A stretch of 23,953 nucleotides of DNA from Candidatus Woesearchaeota archaeon (GTDB lineage Archaea; Nanobdellota; Nanobdellia; Woesearchaeales; GW2011-AR15): positions 1 to 23,953 of the forward strand of contig JAMPXQ010000001.1 of the NCBI GenBank assembly GCA_023701075.1, written 5' to 3'. The notes under the pieces are model-generated. The model searched no databases. It had not been told where the DNA came from and saw only the letters and a program-made list of their open reading frames with translations. This document shows, in pieces, positions 1 to 7,932 of the stretch (the first letter of the stretch is position 1; each line of letters opens with the position of its first letter). A program made the translations under genes and the position numbers.

Positions 1-2
1 TG

Positions 3-713
3 CAACCGCATTTGATTTATCAAGCAAGGACAAGAGCATATAATGTGACTGCATTCAATAGGATGTGGCAGATGAGGAGACACGCAGTCAATACTTTAGT
101 AGGGGCTAATTTTGCAGCAAAAAAAGATAAATTATTGCAATATGATATATCTTATGGTACATGTACTGAAGATCTTGAACTATGTTGGTATCTGCAAGAG
201 ATGGGTGAACATGTAAAAGTAGCTACAGACGTTCGTTCCAGCAGCAGGATACCTTCAAGCTTCGGAAATTATTATTCACAGATTAAGAGGTGGAATAAAG
301 GAAAGTTAGAAGCGCTGTGGTTGCACAAGAAAGACATTTTCAAAAATCCGGGTTTAGCGTTTACGACAGTTTTGCCATCAATAGCTGGAAGTTATTTATC
401 TGCAGTTTATAGATATTCCCTCCCTGTGATAGCATTCTATGATCCTTGGCTTGCAACTGCCTTAATCACTTTTGAGATAATGGAATCTTCTATAATCACT
501 GGCATGTTGTCACCAAAAAATTTATTCCAGTTCCCTGCATATTTCCTGCAGGCCTATGCTATGTCAACTTCATATCTTCATGCGGGCGCAGAAGTTACGA
601 TGGATATTTTAAGAGGAGAGACTCATAAATGGAACAAAAGCAAATGGAACCGTCCAAATTTAATGGAACAAAATAATGGGGAGGTGTATCTGTTTGACAA
701 AAAAGCTAACTAG
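3..713 (+). CDS. Processive family-2 membrane glycosyltransferase, C-terminal part (5' end outside window)
   Basis: The frame is open to the window edge, so this is the C-terminal part of a longer protein. It carries the acceptor-site TED motif (TEDLELCW, about positions 171-194) and the QxxRW-type motif QIKRW (about 279-293), which mark processive GT2 enzymes of the cellulose/hyaluronan/poly-GlcNAc synthase type. Hydrophobic stretches after QIKRW (from about 350 to 600) look like membrane helices that would form the translocation channel. The predicted role is polymerising a sugar from a nucleotide-sugar donor at the membrane and passing the chain outward. Its last 20 nt overlap the next gene, which encodes an exported deacetylase-like protein, so the two are probably translationally coupled. 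Sugar specificity cannot be read from this fragment. Confidence 0.82.
   Translation, partial: QPHLIYQARTRAYNVTAFNRMWQMRRHAVNTLVGANFAAKKDKLLQYDISYGTCTEDLELCWYLQEMGEHVKVATDVRSSSRIPSSFGNYYSQIKRWNKGKLEALWLHKKDIFKNPGLAFTTVLPSIAGSYLSAVYRYSLPVIAFYDPWLATALITFEIMESSIITGMLSPKNLFQFPAYFLQAYAMSTSYLHAGAEVTMDILRGETHKWNKSKWNRPNLMEQNNGEVYLFDKKAN
680..686 (+). promoter_or_regulatory. Ribosome-binding site that fixes a TTG start
   Basis: GGAGGTG lies 7 nt upstream of TTG 694 and inside the end of the glycosyltransferase gene. It falls within the coding part of the longer reading from ATG 676, which therefore lacks its own site. Using the TTG also puts the twin-arginine motif at residues 7-8, as in the neighbouring Tat substrate. 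Confidence 0.75.
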
Positions 714-2880
714 GAGAGATTTTTTAAAACTTGCAGGACTTACCGCCGCAGGAACAACTTTTATTGGAGGATCAATCTTTCAAGGATGGCTTGCTATGTC
801 CTATAGAAATTTGTTCACCAGAGCAGTAAGGAAGTTTGAACCATTATACAATATATATGTCCCTAGCAATGATATAACTGAAAAGATAGAATGGGATAAA
901 CCTGACGTCAGAAATCTATTAAAAATTGAATATACGGATATACTTCCATCATTTGATTCACCTAGCTACATCCCGTATGATTATGTCACAAAAACAGCTA
1001 AAGTTTCAGAACCATTCCTAGGGAGAATCCCTATTTTGGCCATGCACCATCTTGATCTAAGGGAAGGAAGCAATGTAAGTATCAGTTCACAGCAGTTTAG
1101 AAATACATTGGCAAACTTATACAACGAAGGTTACGTGCTTGTATCTTTATCCGATATAGTCACAAATAATCTGAATTCTATTCCTAAAGGGAGAAAGCCG
1201 CTTTGCCTGACAATGGATGATGCTGCAGATTCTCAATTCAATCTGGTGAAAGAGGTCGATGGAAATATTTATGTCAATCCGACTTGTGCAATTGGGATAC
1301 TTCAGGAATTCTCTAGGAAACATCAGGATTTTGGGTTTACAGGGGCATTCTTCATTGATTTCTATAAAGCTCCATTCGGAAACTGGGACAATTTCCCTGC
1401 TGTATTAAGTTATCTTTACTCTAGTGGCTTTGATATTGGAGCCCATACGATAACCGGCCAATCTCTGGAAGATCTACCTAAAGCTGAAGTATATGATGAA
1501 ATAGCTCAAAGCAAGATTTTGCTTGAGAGTGTTGTTGGTGAAGGGAATGTGGATTTCTTTGCATTCCCTATGGGTTATTTTCCAAAAAACGTTGCATTAA
1601 AAGATATACTAAGTTTTGAATATGGTGAAAGGGAGATTGAATTTGACGCATTTGTAAAAATAAAAGATAGGTTTAATCCTGCTGTTACAGATCCAGAATA
1701 TATGAAAGACAAAGTATTGTTCAGATGGGAAATAAACGAGCATTTCTTCGATAATTTTTTCAAGCATAATGATGCATATGTCAGTGATGGGTCTACACAT
1801 AAGAAACAATTGCCAAAAAACGGATACGCACCACAAGTTGACAAGTATATTGAATTTGCAGATGTCACTTCTAGCATGACCTTTGAAGACAGCGGGGTCG
1901 AATTTGATTTGATAATATTTACAGATAGATTTACTCCTATTTCAGCAGACATCATCGGATTTTACCCTGTTAGTATAAATTGGCTGCAAAGATTTTTGCC
2001 TGTTAAATCAATGATTGAATTAGCATCTGCAAGATATTCTCTTGACCCATTATGGCTGGCTCAGCTATTGTATCTTGAGTCTACTTTAGATCCGACAGCA
2101 ATTAACACAACTACAGATGATTATGGCATTGCGCAAGTGAAATTATCAAATTTTGATATTGGGTTTTCATTAGTCACTACTGAAGATAGTCCTTATTTCA
2201 CTTCACTTTTTGATCCAAATTGGGAAAAGAATGTTTTTAATCCTGAACAGACAATTCTGATTGCAGCTGCCCTGAATAGATATAATATAGAAAGGTCTAA
2301 AGAGTTTGACCAATTCAAGCATCCTATACTTAATAGCGATCAATTGGCTGCAGCATATCATGGCGGACCTAAAGCAGTTCTCGCTGACGGTACTTATAGT
2401 TCAAAGGAAGAAAAGTATGTCTCGGCATTGAATGGTGCGTTCGTGAACTTAAGGCCATTGGTAAGGACATTATTGATAAACCCGGAAGAATTAGGGAACA
2501 TAAAGAATAAAGAGCTATCAGATACATTAAATATATACTATTCTAATTCTGATGCAGGCAGTATGTATTATGAATATATGGCTACTAATTTAAATGCATT
2601 AAAAAATACCTCCGAAGTTTCTTCGATGCAAGTCGCAAGGAGATATGAAAATGCAGTGATATTTAGTCTAGTGCTGGATAATGCTTATTTTATAGATACG
2701 AATAAGGAAAGACAGGAACTGCTGGATATAGGATATCGGTTATCAGGATCAATCAATGTTAACAGTACATTGCCATCAGGCATGGGGATTGTCGGAAGTG
2801 TGATAGATGAAAATTCAAATAATATTGCACTTCTAAAGATTATGGAAGAAAGCATTGCAAAATTGGAAAATTATAGATAA
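694..2880 (+). CDS. Tat-exported NodB-like polysaccharide deacetylase fused to SLT/GH23-like lytic transglycosylase domain
   Basis: I chose the TTG at 694 over the ATG at 676: GGAGGTG at 680-686 lies 7 nt before it, and the protein then begins with a Tat signal (MTKKLTRRDFLKLAG) matching the next gene's. Length is 728 aa. Residues about 112-300 resemble a carbohydrate esterase 4 (NodB) domain: LTMDDA (172-177, compare TFDDG), AHTITGQSL (250-258, compare HTxxHPxL) and FAFPMGY (289-295). The second histidine of the metal-binding HxxxH motif is Gly255, so the deacetylase may be inactive or altered. Residues about 436-580 resemble a soluble lytic transglycosylase fold: a catalytic-type Glu462 in LLYLESTLDP, YGIAQV (477-482) and LAAAYHGGPK (551-560). 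The C-terminal 150 aa are unassigned. An exported protein that trims the glycan made by the upstream synthase is inferred. Confidence 0.78.
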   Translation: MTKKLTRRDFLKLAGLTAAGTTFIGGSIFQGWLAMSYRNLFTRAVRKFEPLYNIYVPSNDITEKIEWDKPDVRNLLKIEYTDILPSFDSPSYIPYDYVTKTAKVSEPFLGRIPILAMHHLDLREGSNVSISSQQFRNTLANLYNEGYVLVSLSDIVTNNLNSIPKGRKPLCLTMDDAADSQFNLVKEVDGNIYVNPTCAIGILQEFSRKHQDFGFTGAFFIDFYKAPFGNWDNFPAVLSYLYSSGFDIGAHTITGQSLEDLPKAEVYDEIAQSKILLESVVGEGNVDFFAFPMGYFPKNVALKDILSFEYGEREIEFDAFVKIKDRFNPAVTDPEYMKDKVLFRWEINEHFFDNFFKHNDAYVSDGSTHKKQLPKNGYAPQVDKYIEFADVTSSMTFEDSGVEFDLIIFTDRFTPISADIIGFYPVSINWLQRFLPVKSMIELASARYSLDPLWLAQLLYLESTLDPTAINTTTDDYGIAQVKLSNFDIGFSLVTTEDSPYFTSLFDPNWEKNVFNPEQTILIAAALNRYNIERSKEFDQFKHPILNSDQLAAAYHGGPKAVLADGTYSSKEEKYVSALNGAFVNLRPLVRTLLINPEELGNIKNKELSDTLNIYYSNSDAGSMYYEYMATNLNALKNTSEVSSMQVARRYENAVIFSLVLDNAYFIDTNKERQELLDIGYRLSGSINVNSTLPSGMGIVGSVIDENSNNIALLKIMEESIAKLENYR

Positions 2881-2922
2881 AAGCATGTAGATTATATTTA
2901 GAGAAATTAATGGAGGAAAAAA

Positions 2923-4149
2923 ATGAAAAAATTCACACGAAGAGATTTCCTGAAGCTTGCAGGTTTGGCTGCAGCAGGTACGGCATTAGCGAATGCTAAA
3001 CCAATATATCAGTATTTCAATCCACCAAAAAAGATTAGCTATGCCGATATGTCCGGCACAGGTACACAGCCATCAGGGTCCAGCCAGATTCCGGCACAAG
3101 GAGCACCTAGCAGCCAGAACAACGCAGTTCCGTTAGATCTTCCGGATTCAATTGTAAAGATTGAGGATATTGTCAGCGGAATAAGGACTAACAGGATTGC
3201 TGAGGATAATGACTATCTGCCTAGGATGACACCGGAATTGTTCGATAAATATGTTGCTAATTTCCTGTTCATCGGCAAATCATCCACCATCAGTCCTCCT
3301 GACGCATATAAGATTCTGTCTCTTACACGAGATGGCCAAGTAGATATAACCTCTATCCACAGGGATCTGTACGTGCCTGAACTTGATAGGAGAGTAAATT
3401 TCGCATGGTATAAAGGATTTAGCACAACAAATATACTTGTACCAATAATTGAAAACATTACCGGACTGCCGATAGATTTCTATTTTTTCACTAATACTGA
3501 AAGGTTGATTCAAGAACTTATAGATATCGCATCTGATAGGGAAGGCATCCTAATAAAAGTTCAATACGCATGCGGTCCACGCTATCCTGGAGAAGAAGTT
3601 ATGATGTCAGGAGAGACTGCAATGAGATACGCAAGAGAAAGGAAATGCGATTCAGATGACACAAGGATGGTAAGGCAGCAAGAAGTGATCCAGGGATTAG
3701 TAGATAGGATACAGTATGATTTTGAGAACGAACCGTTCGAAGAAGTCAAGAGAGCTGCAAAAATGTACAATCTAGTCAAGAAATATGAATCCTATGGACA
3801 GGTCCAGTTTGGATATCTTGATAGATCAGCAGAAGGAGTTGACCAATCAATCTTGCTTGCAGAGATGTTCATACAGGACAAGCTAGTTAATGGTGTCCCA
3901 TTACCTCAGCTGAACAAGCAGATCAACCTAGGTGTAGATATACCTCTTTACTTAAGCTGGCCTGCGAAAGGGGAAAGACACTGGTATCAGAATATAACTG
4001 AAGATATCTTCAGGATATGGTACCCAGGAGATATAAAACACAATGAACAATGGGAATCATTGGAAGGGCATGGGATTGACATGCAATATCTTAGGGATAA
4101 CTATTATCAGAGAGTAAGGGATGAAGTAAAAAATTTACTTCTCGAATAA
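2923..4149 (+). CDS. Tat-exported LytR-CpsA-Psr (LCP) family protein
   Basis: The 408-aa protein starts at an ATG with GGAGG at 2912-2916. MKKFTRRDFLKLAG is a twin-arginine signal, followed by an Ala-rich hydrophobic stretch and a possible ANA cleavage site (residues 23-25), then a Ser/Gly/Pro/Gln-rich linker to about 68. The LCP core spans about 110-265: FLFIGKSS (114-121), SIHRDLYV (144-151, compare SIPRDTYV) and a C-terminal block GETAMRYARERK...DDTRMVRQQEVI (230-256), whose Arg and Asp residues match those that bind the polyprenyl pyrophosphate headgroup in LCP enzymes. Bacterial LCP proteins transfer glycopolymers from lipid carriers to the cell wall. Here the acceptor is unknown, since no murein genes are visible. 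It lies 42 nt behind the NodB/SLT fusion in the same operon. The C-terminal 130 aa are unassigned. Confidence 0.8.
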   Translation: MKKFTRRDFLKLAGLAAAGTALANAKPIYQYFNPPKKISYADMSGTGTQPSGSSQIPAQGAPSSQNNAVPLDLPDSIVKIEDIVSGIRTNRIAEDNDYLPRMTPELFDKYVANFLFIGKSSTISPPDAYKILSLTRDGQVDITSIHRDLYVPELDRRVNFAWYKGFSTTNILVPIIENITGLPIDFYFFTNTERLIQELIDIASDREGILIKVQYACGPRYPGEEVMMSGETAMRYARERKCDSDDTRMVRQQEVIQGLVDRIQYDFENEPFEEVKRAAKMYNLVKKYESYGQVQFGYLDRSAEGVDQSILLAEMFIQDKLVNGVPLPQLNKQINLGVDIPLYLSWPAKGERHWYQNITEDIFRIWYPGDIKHNEQWESLEGHGIDMQYLRDNYYQRVRDEVKNLLLE

Positions 4150-4154
4150 ATTAC

Positions 4155-4161
4155 TTTTTTT
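4155..4161 (+). terminator. T-tract terminator of the glycan operon
   Basis: Seven T residues begin 6 nt after the LCP stop codon and are followed by more T-rich sequence. Archaeal RNA polymerase ends transcription at such tracts without needing a hairpin. Confidence 0.5.
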
Positions 4162-4308
4162 AATTTATTATTGTTTCTAGAAAAATAACCATTTTTAGAT
4201 TTATTGGATCAATATCTTAGCAGATGACTAAGTTTATTAGAGGATAAATTTTAGGCCATAAAACAATTAAAAATAAACCAATTAAATTACTACTAATTAA
4301 TGGTAACA

Positions 4309-4317
4309 TTTATATAT
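4309..4317 (+). promoter_or_regulatory. TATA box of the 4352 gene
   Basis: TTTATATAT lies in the context AACATTTATATA, a form repeated before other genes here. The predicted transcript start is near 4338, leaving a short leader with AAGAGGT (4338-4344) before the ATG. A degenerate TACTA-type inverted repeat lies directly upstream (about 4287-4304). Confidence 0.65.
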
Positions 4318-4351
4318 TAAATCTTGTTTTCATGATTAAGAGGTATACAAA

Positions 4352-4693
4352 ATGGACACTATGCAAAAAGAGGAAATTTATCATACCTTACTTTCTGAAA
4401 TGGCCAAATCATTAAATGACTTAATAGGGCCAGAATATATTGTAAATGGTGAACATTATCATTGGATGGAAGATTATGATGGTGTATTCGACAGAGATGG
4501 GCTATATGTCTTTAAAAAAAACACAGGTTGGTCTAGTTTCTTCACTTCACTAGGTGAGAATGTTGCTCACATAATGCCATTAGAAAAACGCATCATGATA
4601 TATGGTGATAATAAACTTGAGGCTATTGAAATTGCAGCAAAAAACGTTTTGGAACAATATGGTCAAAGAATTGAGGATTACAAAAAAATATAA
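4352..4693 (+). CDS. Hypothetical protein, 113 aa
   Basis: I do not recognise this family. The product is soluble-looking and acidic, with no signal peptide, membrane helix or Cys pair. Residues 35-60 hold an aromatic, acidic stretch (HYHWMEDYDGVFDRDGLYVF), and the last 30 residues look helical. It stands alone with its own TATA box (4309-4317) and a weak AAGAGGT ribosome-binding site 7 nt before the ATG. It is separated from the glycan operon by about 200 nt of AT-rich sequence holding only a T-tract and this promoter. The good promoter and continuous frame make it a likely real gene; its function is unknown. Confidence 0.65.
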   Translation: MDTMQKEEIYHTLLSEMAKSLNDLIGPEYIVNGEHYHWMEDYDGVFDRDGLYVFKKNTGWSSFFTSLGENVAHIMPLEKRIMIYGDNKLEAIEIAAKNVLEQYGQRIEDYKKI

Positions 4694-4797
4694 CTTAGTG
4701 CTTAGTGATTTAACCGTTTAATTCATTCAATTTAACTCTAATCTATGTCAAAGAAAAGAAGTTGATTTTAGAAGAAGTGATTAAAAGAATATAACAA

Positions 4798-5559
4798 TTA
4801 CCATCTAGGAACGACATGATTAGGTTCAAAGCATTCAGCATAGATTGTGCCTAAAGGACAAAGCGCCATTATTCCCTTATACACTTCGTGAAGGTCATTG
4901 TTCCTTGGTTCTATTTCAAAGGGATTCATGCTTACAATCTCATGAAGCAATTTATCATCATCGATTGATTCAGCTATGGTCCTGACATGCTGTTTTGTCC
5001 TATACCATCTTCCATATGTCACCATCTGCATGAAGCCTGCCTGAGGAGAGACTATATCTGCCTGAGATTTATAAGCTGATAATGCATATGCTTTCCTAAG
5101 CGGGAGCAATATATCTGTAGTTTCATAAAAAATATGTGGCCTAAAATCAGACATCTGTAATGATGGTGCCATCATCTCATAGAGCGAAGGCCCATTCCTG
5201 AATGCTACACTTGCAGCGTCATGCACTGCCTTATGGTCCTGATGAGTATCTTTATTTGAATGGAAGTAGACATGATCCGGGGAATATTCATGAGCAAGAT
5301 CTCTCATTTTATCAATGAGATCTGTATGACACTGAGGAAGCATCGTATCCGGAAAATCATAGATTACGTTTTTTGTATATCCCATCCTGGCAGAAGCCAG
5401 TTCCCATTCCGCTAATCTTTCCTGCTTATTCCTGGCACTGCCCTGTGTCATGCTGACACTGATGACATCATGCCCTTCCTTTAATGCTATAAGTGCTGTT
5501 AAACCTGCACTGATTTCATCATCATCTGGGTGCGCGCCGATAATCAATATTTTTGCCAT
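4798..5559 (-). CDS. PIG-L/LmbE family N-acetylglucosamine deacetylase-like protein
   Basis: The 253-aa product has the PIG-L zinc motif AHPDDDEI (residues 9-16) after a first beta strand (AKILIIG) and the second motif THQDH (105-109). His10, Asp13 and His109 are the expected metal ligands, with Asp12 the likely base. Family members remove acetyl groups from GlcNAc-linked lipids or other small glycosides, usually in the cytoplasm. I placed the start at 5559, where the protein begins MAKILIIGAHPDD as usual for the family; an in-frame ATG at 5583 would add eight residues without a better ribosome-binding site. It points toward the glycan operon but is on the other strand with an unrelated gene between, so a shared role with that operon is only a possibility. 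Confidence 0.85.
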   Translation of the reverse strand: MAKILIIGAHPDDDEISAGLTALIALKEGHDVISVSMTQGSARNKQERLAEWELASARMGYTKNVIYDFPDTMLPQCHTDLIDKMRDLAHEYSPDHVYFHSNKDTHQDHKAVHDAASVAFRNGPSLYEMMAPSLQMSDFRPHIFYETTDILLPLRKAYALSAYKSQADIVSPQAGFMQMVTYGRWYRTKQHVRTIAESIDDDKLLHEIVSMNPFEIEPRNNDLHEVYKGIMALCPLGTIYAECFEPNHVVPRW

Positions 5560-5678
5560 TTTATCCCTTATACATAGTAACATACATTAGAGAAAGGAGG
5601 TTATTTTTAAAGCTATTTGTAGAATAGAAAATAAACATAAAAGATAATATAAAATTGGTTTATCACTCCATCCAAAAC

Positions 5679-5686
5679 ATTTATAA
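5679..5686 (+). promoter_or_regulatory. TATA box of the gnd operon
   Basis: ATTTATAA is centred about 28 nt before ATG 5711. There is no ribosome-binding site between them, so the message is probably leaderless or nearly so. Confidence 0.65.
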
Positions 5687-5710
5687 CTCCCTCATCCTTT
5701 TTTCATCATT

Positions 5711-7126
5711 ATGAAACTCGCACTTATCGGCATGGGAGTCATGGGCTCCAACCTCGCACAGAACTTCGCAGACAAAGGGTTTGAGATCCACATCTACAAC
5801 CGCACTTCTGAAAAGACAATCCAAGTATATGAAGAAAATAAAGATAGACCATATGGAAAGAATCTCATCCCGGTCACTGGAGAACTAAAAGACCTTGTAA
5901 AAAAGGTTGGCAAGGGCATCTATTTCATCATGATACAGGCAGGACAGCCGACTATCTCTGTCGCAGAGAATCTTTTTTCGCTTGTAGAGAAAGGCTCAGT
6001 AGTAGTCGACCTTGCCAACAGCAGGTTCCAGGGTACCATGATGCTTGAGAAGAAAGCAGCTGAATTAGGGATCAATTTTTTCGGTGTAGGTGTATCCGGC
6101 GGAGAGGAAGGCGCTAGATATGGCCCTTCAATCATGGTAGGCGGAGCAACTCCAGAGGCATATGATAACTACCTTAAGGAGGCACTAGAGAAAGTTGCAG
6201 CAGTTGCAGCAGGAAAACCTTGCGTAGCATATCTGGGGAATCATGGAGCAGGGCATTTTGTCAAGATGGTGCATAATGGCATTGAATATGCTGACATGCA
6301 GCTGATTGCAGAAGCGTATGACCTGATGTCATCATCCATGGAAGCCCAAGAGATAGCAGATGTGTTCGAATCATGGAACAAAGGAAAACTTGATTCATTC
6401 CTGATACAGATAACATCAGAAGTATTGAGACAAAGCGACCCTAGAACAAAAGGCCAATTGGTTGACAAGATATTAGATAGGGCGATGATGAAAGGCACCG
6501 GCACATGGACAATTGAATCATCTTTAGGCATCGACGGAGTCGTTGCAATCCCTTCCATCTATGCAGCTGTTGCGTCAAGAGCAGTATCATCACAGAAAAA
6601 GGAGAGGGTCAAGCTCTCAAAGCTCATCAAGCTGAAAAAGACAGGACAGCCTATAGACACAAAATCTCTTGGAGATGCGTTATACATCGCAAAGATATCT
6701 TGCTATGCGCAAGGATTTGAACTTATCAAGAAAGGATATGCACAGTTCGGCTTCGGAAGGCCTGACATGAGCGAGATTGCAAAGATATGGAGAGCAGGAT
6801 GCATCATCAGGGCAAAATTCCTGGATGAGATATCAGAATCATATTCAGAGGATCAGATAAGCCTCCTTGTCCCGTTTGAACGGCAGATATATACTGGATT
6901 CAAGCAGCTGAGGAAGGTGTGCTCGCTAGGGATAGAGACAAACACGCCATTATTGACATTTGATTCATCAAGGAATTATATCCTTCTAAAGACAGCTGAA
7001 AAGCTCCCGGCAAACCTGATCCAGGGACAGAGGGATTATTTTGGCGCCCATACCTATGAAAGGACAGATAAGAAAGGGAATTATCATCTCAATTGGCACT
7101 CAGATAGGAAAGAAGAATCAAGATGA
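5711..7126 (+). CDS. gnd: 6-phosphogluconate dehydrogenase, decarboxylating (long form)
   Basis: The enzyme oxidises and decarboxylates 6-phosphogluconate to ribulose 5-phosphate in the oxidative pentose phosphate pathway. The 471-aa length fits the classic long form. Visible signatures are the Rossmann motif GMGVMGSN near the N-terminus, DLANSRFQGT (where many homologues have DGGNSxxxDT), the family block GVSGGEEGARYGPS, the catalytic GHFVKMVHNGIEYADMQLI, the phosphate-binding KGTGTW, IWRAGCIIRAKFL, and the C-terminal QRDYFGAHTYER whose Arg and His contact substrate in characterised enzymes. It is leaderless with its own TATA box and overlaps the next gene by ATGA. Most archaea lack this pathway and make pentoses by other routes, so a complete bacterial-type enzyme suggests acquisition by transfer. 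No glucose-6-phosphate dehydrogenase is in the window. Confidence 0.95.
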   Translation: MKLALIGMGVMGSNLAQNFADKGFEIHIYNRTSEKTIQVYEENKDRPYGKNLIPVTGELKDLVKKVGKGIYFIMIQAGQPTISVAENLFSLVEKGSVVVDLANSRFQGTMMLEKKAAELGINFFGVGVSGGEEGARYGPSIMVGGATPEAYDNYLKEALEKVAAVAAGKPCVAYLGNHGAGHFVKMVHNGIEYADMQLIAEAYDLMSSSMEAQEIADVFESWNKGKLDSFLIQITSEVLRQSDPRTKGQLVDKILDRAMMKGTGTWTIESSLGIDGVVAIPSIYAAVASRAVSSQKKERVKLSKLIKLKKTGQPIDTKSLGDALYIAKISCYAQGFELIKKGYAQFGFGRPDMSEIAKIWRAGCIIRAKFLDEISESYSEDQISLLVPFERQIYTGFKQLRKVCSLGIETNTPLLTFDSSRNYILLKTAEKLPANLIQGQRDYFGAHTYERTDKKGNYHLNWHSDRKEESR

Positions 7127-7923
7127 ATAAGGCCGGATCAAAGCTTATGCTGCTTACTGGAAAAAAGCATGTTTTCTTCACTGACAGAGGCAACAGCGCA
7201 ATCAAGCTTTCGCTCAAGCTAGCTAAATCTCTTGGAAAGACAAAGCTGCTGCTCCAGGATCAGGGCGGCTGGATAACCTATGAACAGTATGCGAAAGAAC
7301 TGAAATTCCAATATCGGCTTATGGACACAGATTATGGCCTTGTGAAATTGGATGTGCTAAAAGCCATACTTGACAAGGATACTGCAGTCCTGATGAATTC
7401 TATGCCAGGATATTACTGTGTGCAAGAGGATATGGAAAAGATATCAGCGCTCTGCAAAAAAACAGGCGCATTCCTGATTAACGATGTATCAGGCAGCATC
7501 GGAAAAGGCGCTGCAAAGCATGGTGACATCATCTTGGGAAGTTTTGGTGAATGGAAGCCTATTGAAGTCGGATACGGCGGATTTGCAGCATATGATGATA
7601 CGGCTTTCACTGGATTCTTCACGGAAAATTTCAAGAGAGAGAGAAAAGACTTCTTTGAGAAGCTTAATGAAGAGATAGATGGCCTCCCGGCAAAGCTGAA
7701 GAATATTAATGAAAAGACTAAGATGATAAAATCACAGCTGAAATCATTTGATATAATCCATAGAGAAAGTGACGGACTCAATGTCATCGTACGCTTTGGG
7801 AACGATGAAGAGAGGATGAAGATACTGGAATTCTGCAGGCTGTATGGTTACGAATTCAAGCTATGCCCTATGTATATCAAAGTCAATGAGCAGGCAATAA
7901 GCCTAGAAGTGAAGAGAGGATAG
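7123..7923 (+). CDS. Short PLP-dependent enzyme, DegT/DnrJ/EryC1/StrS aminotransferase-like
   Basis: The 266-aa product resembles the large domain of fold-type I PLP enzymes of the DegT group. INDVSGSIG (119-127) would supply the Asp that pairs with the pyridine nitrogen (Asp121), and SFGEWKPIEVGYGGF (140-154) resembles the family's Schiff-base lysine segment, making Lys145 the likely PLP lysine. It is well below the usual 370-400 aa, with a very short C-terminal domain, so a minimal or diverged activity is likely. The ATG overlaps the stop of gnd (ATGA), which implies coupled translation. DegT enzymes commonly aminate keto-sugars for surface glycans; other PLP reactions are possible. Assignment to the fold is fairly firm, the substrate is unknown. 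Confidence 0.7.
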   Translation: MNKAGSKLMLLTGKKHVFFTDRGNSAIKLSLKLAKSLGKTKLLLQDQGGWITYEQYAKELKFQYRLMDTDYGLVKLDVLKAILDKDTAVLMNSMPGYYCVQEDMEKISALCKKTGAFLINDVSGSIGKGAAKHGDIILGSFGEWKPIEVGYGGFAAYDDTAFTGFFTENFKRERKDFFEKLNEEIDGLPAKLKNINEKTKMIKSQLKSFDIIHRESDGLNVIVRFGNDEERMKILEFCRLYGYEFKLCPMYIKVNEQAISLEVKRG

Positions 7924-7932
7924 CCTAAAAAA

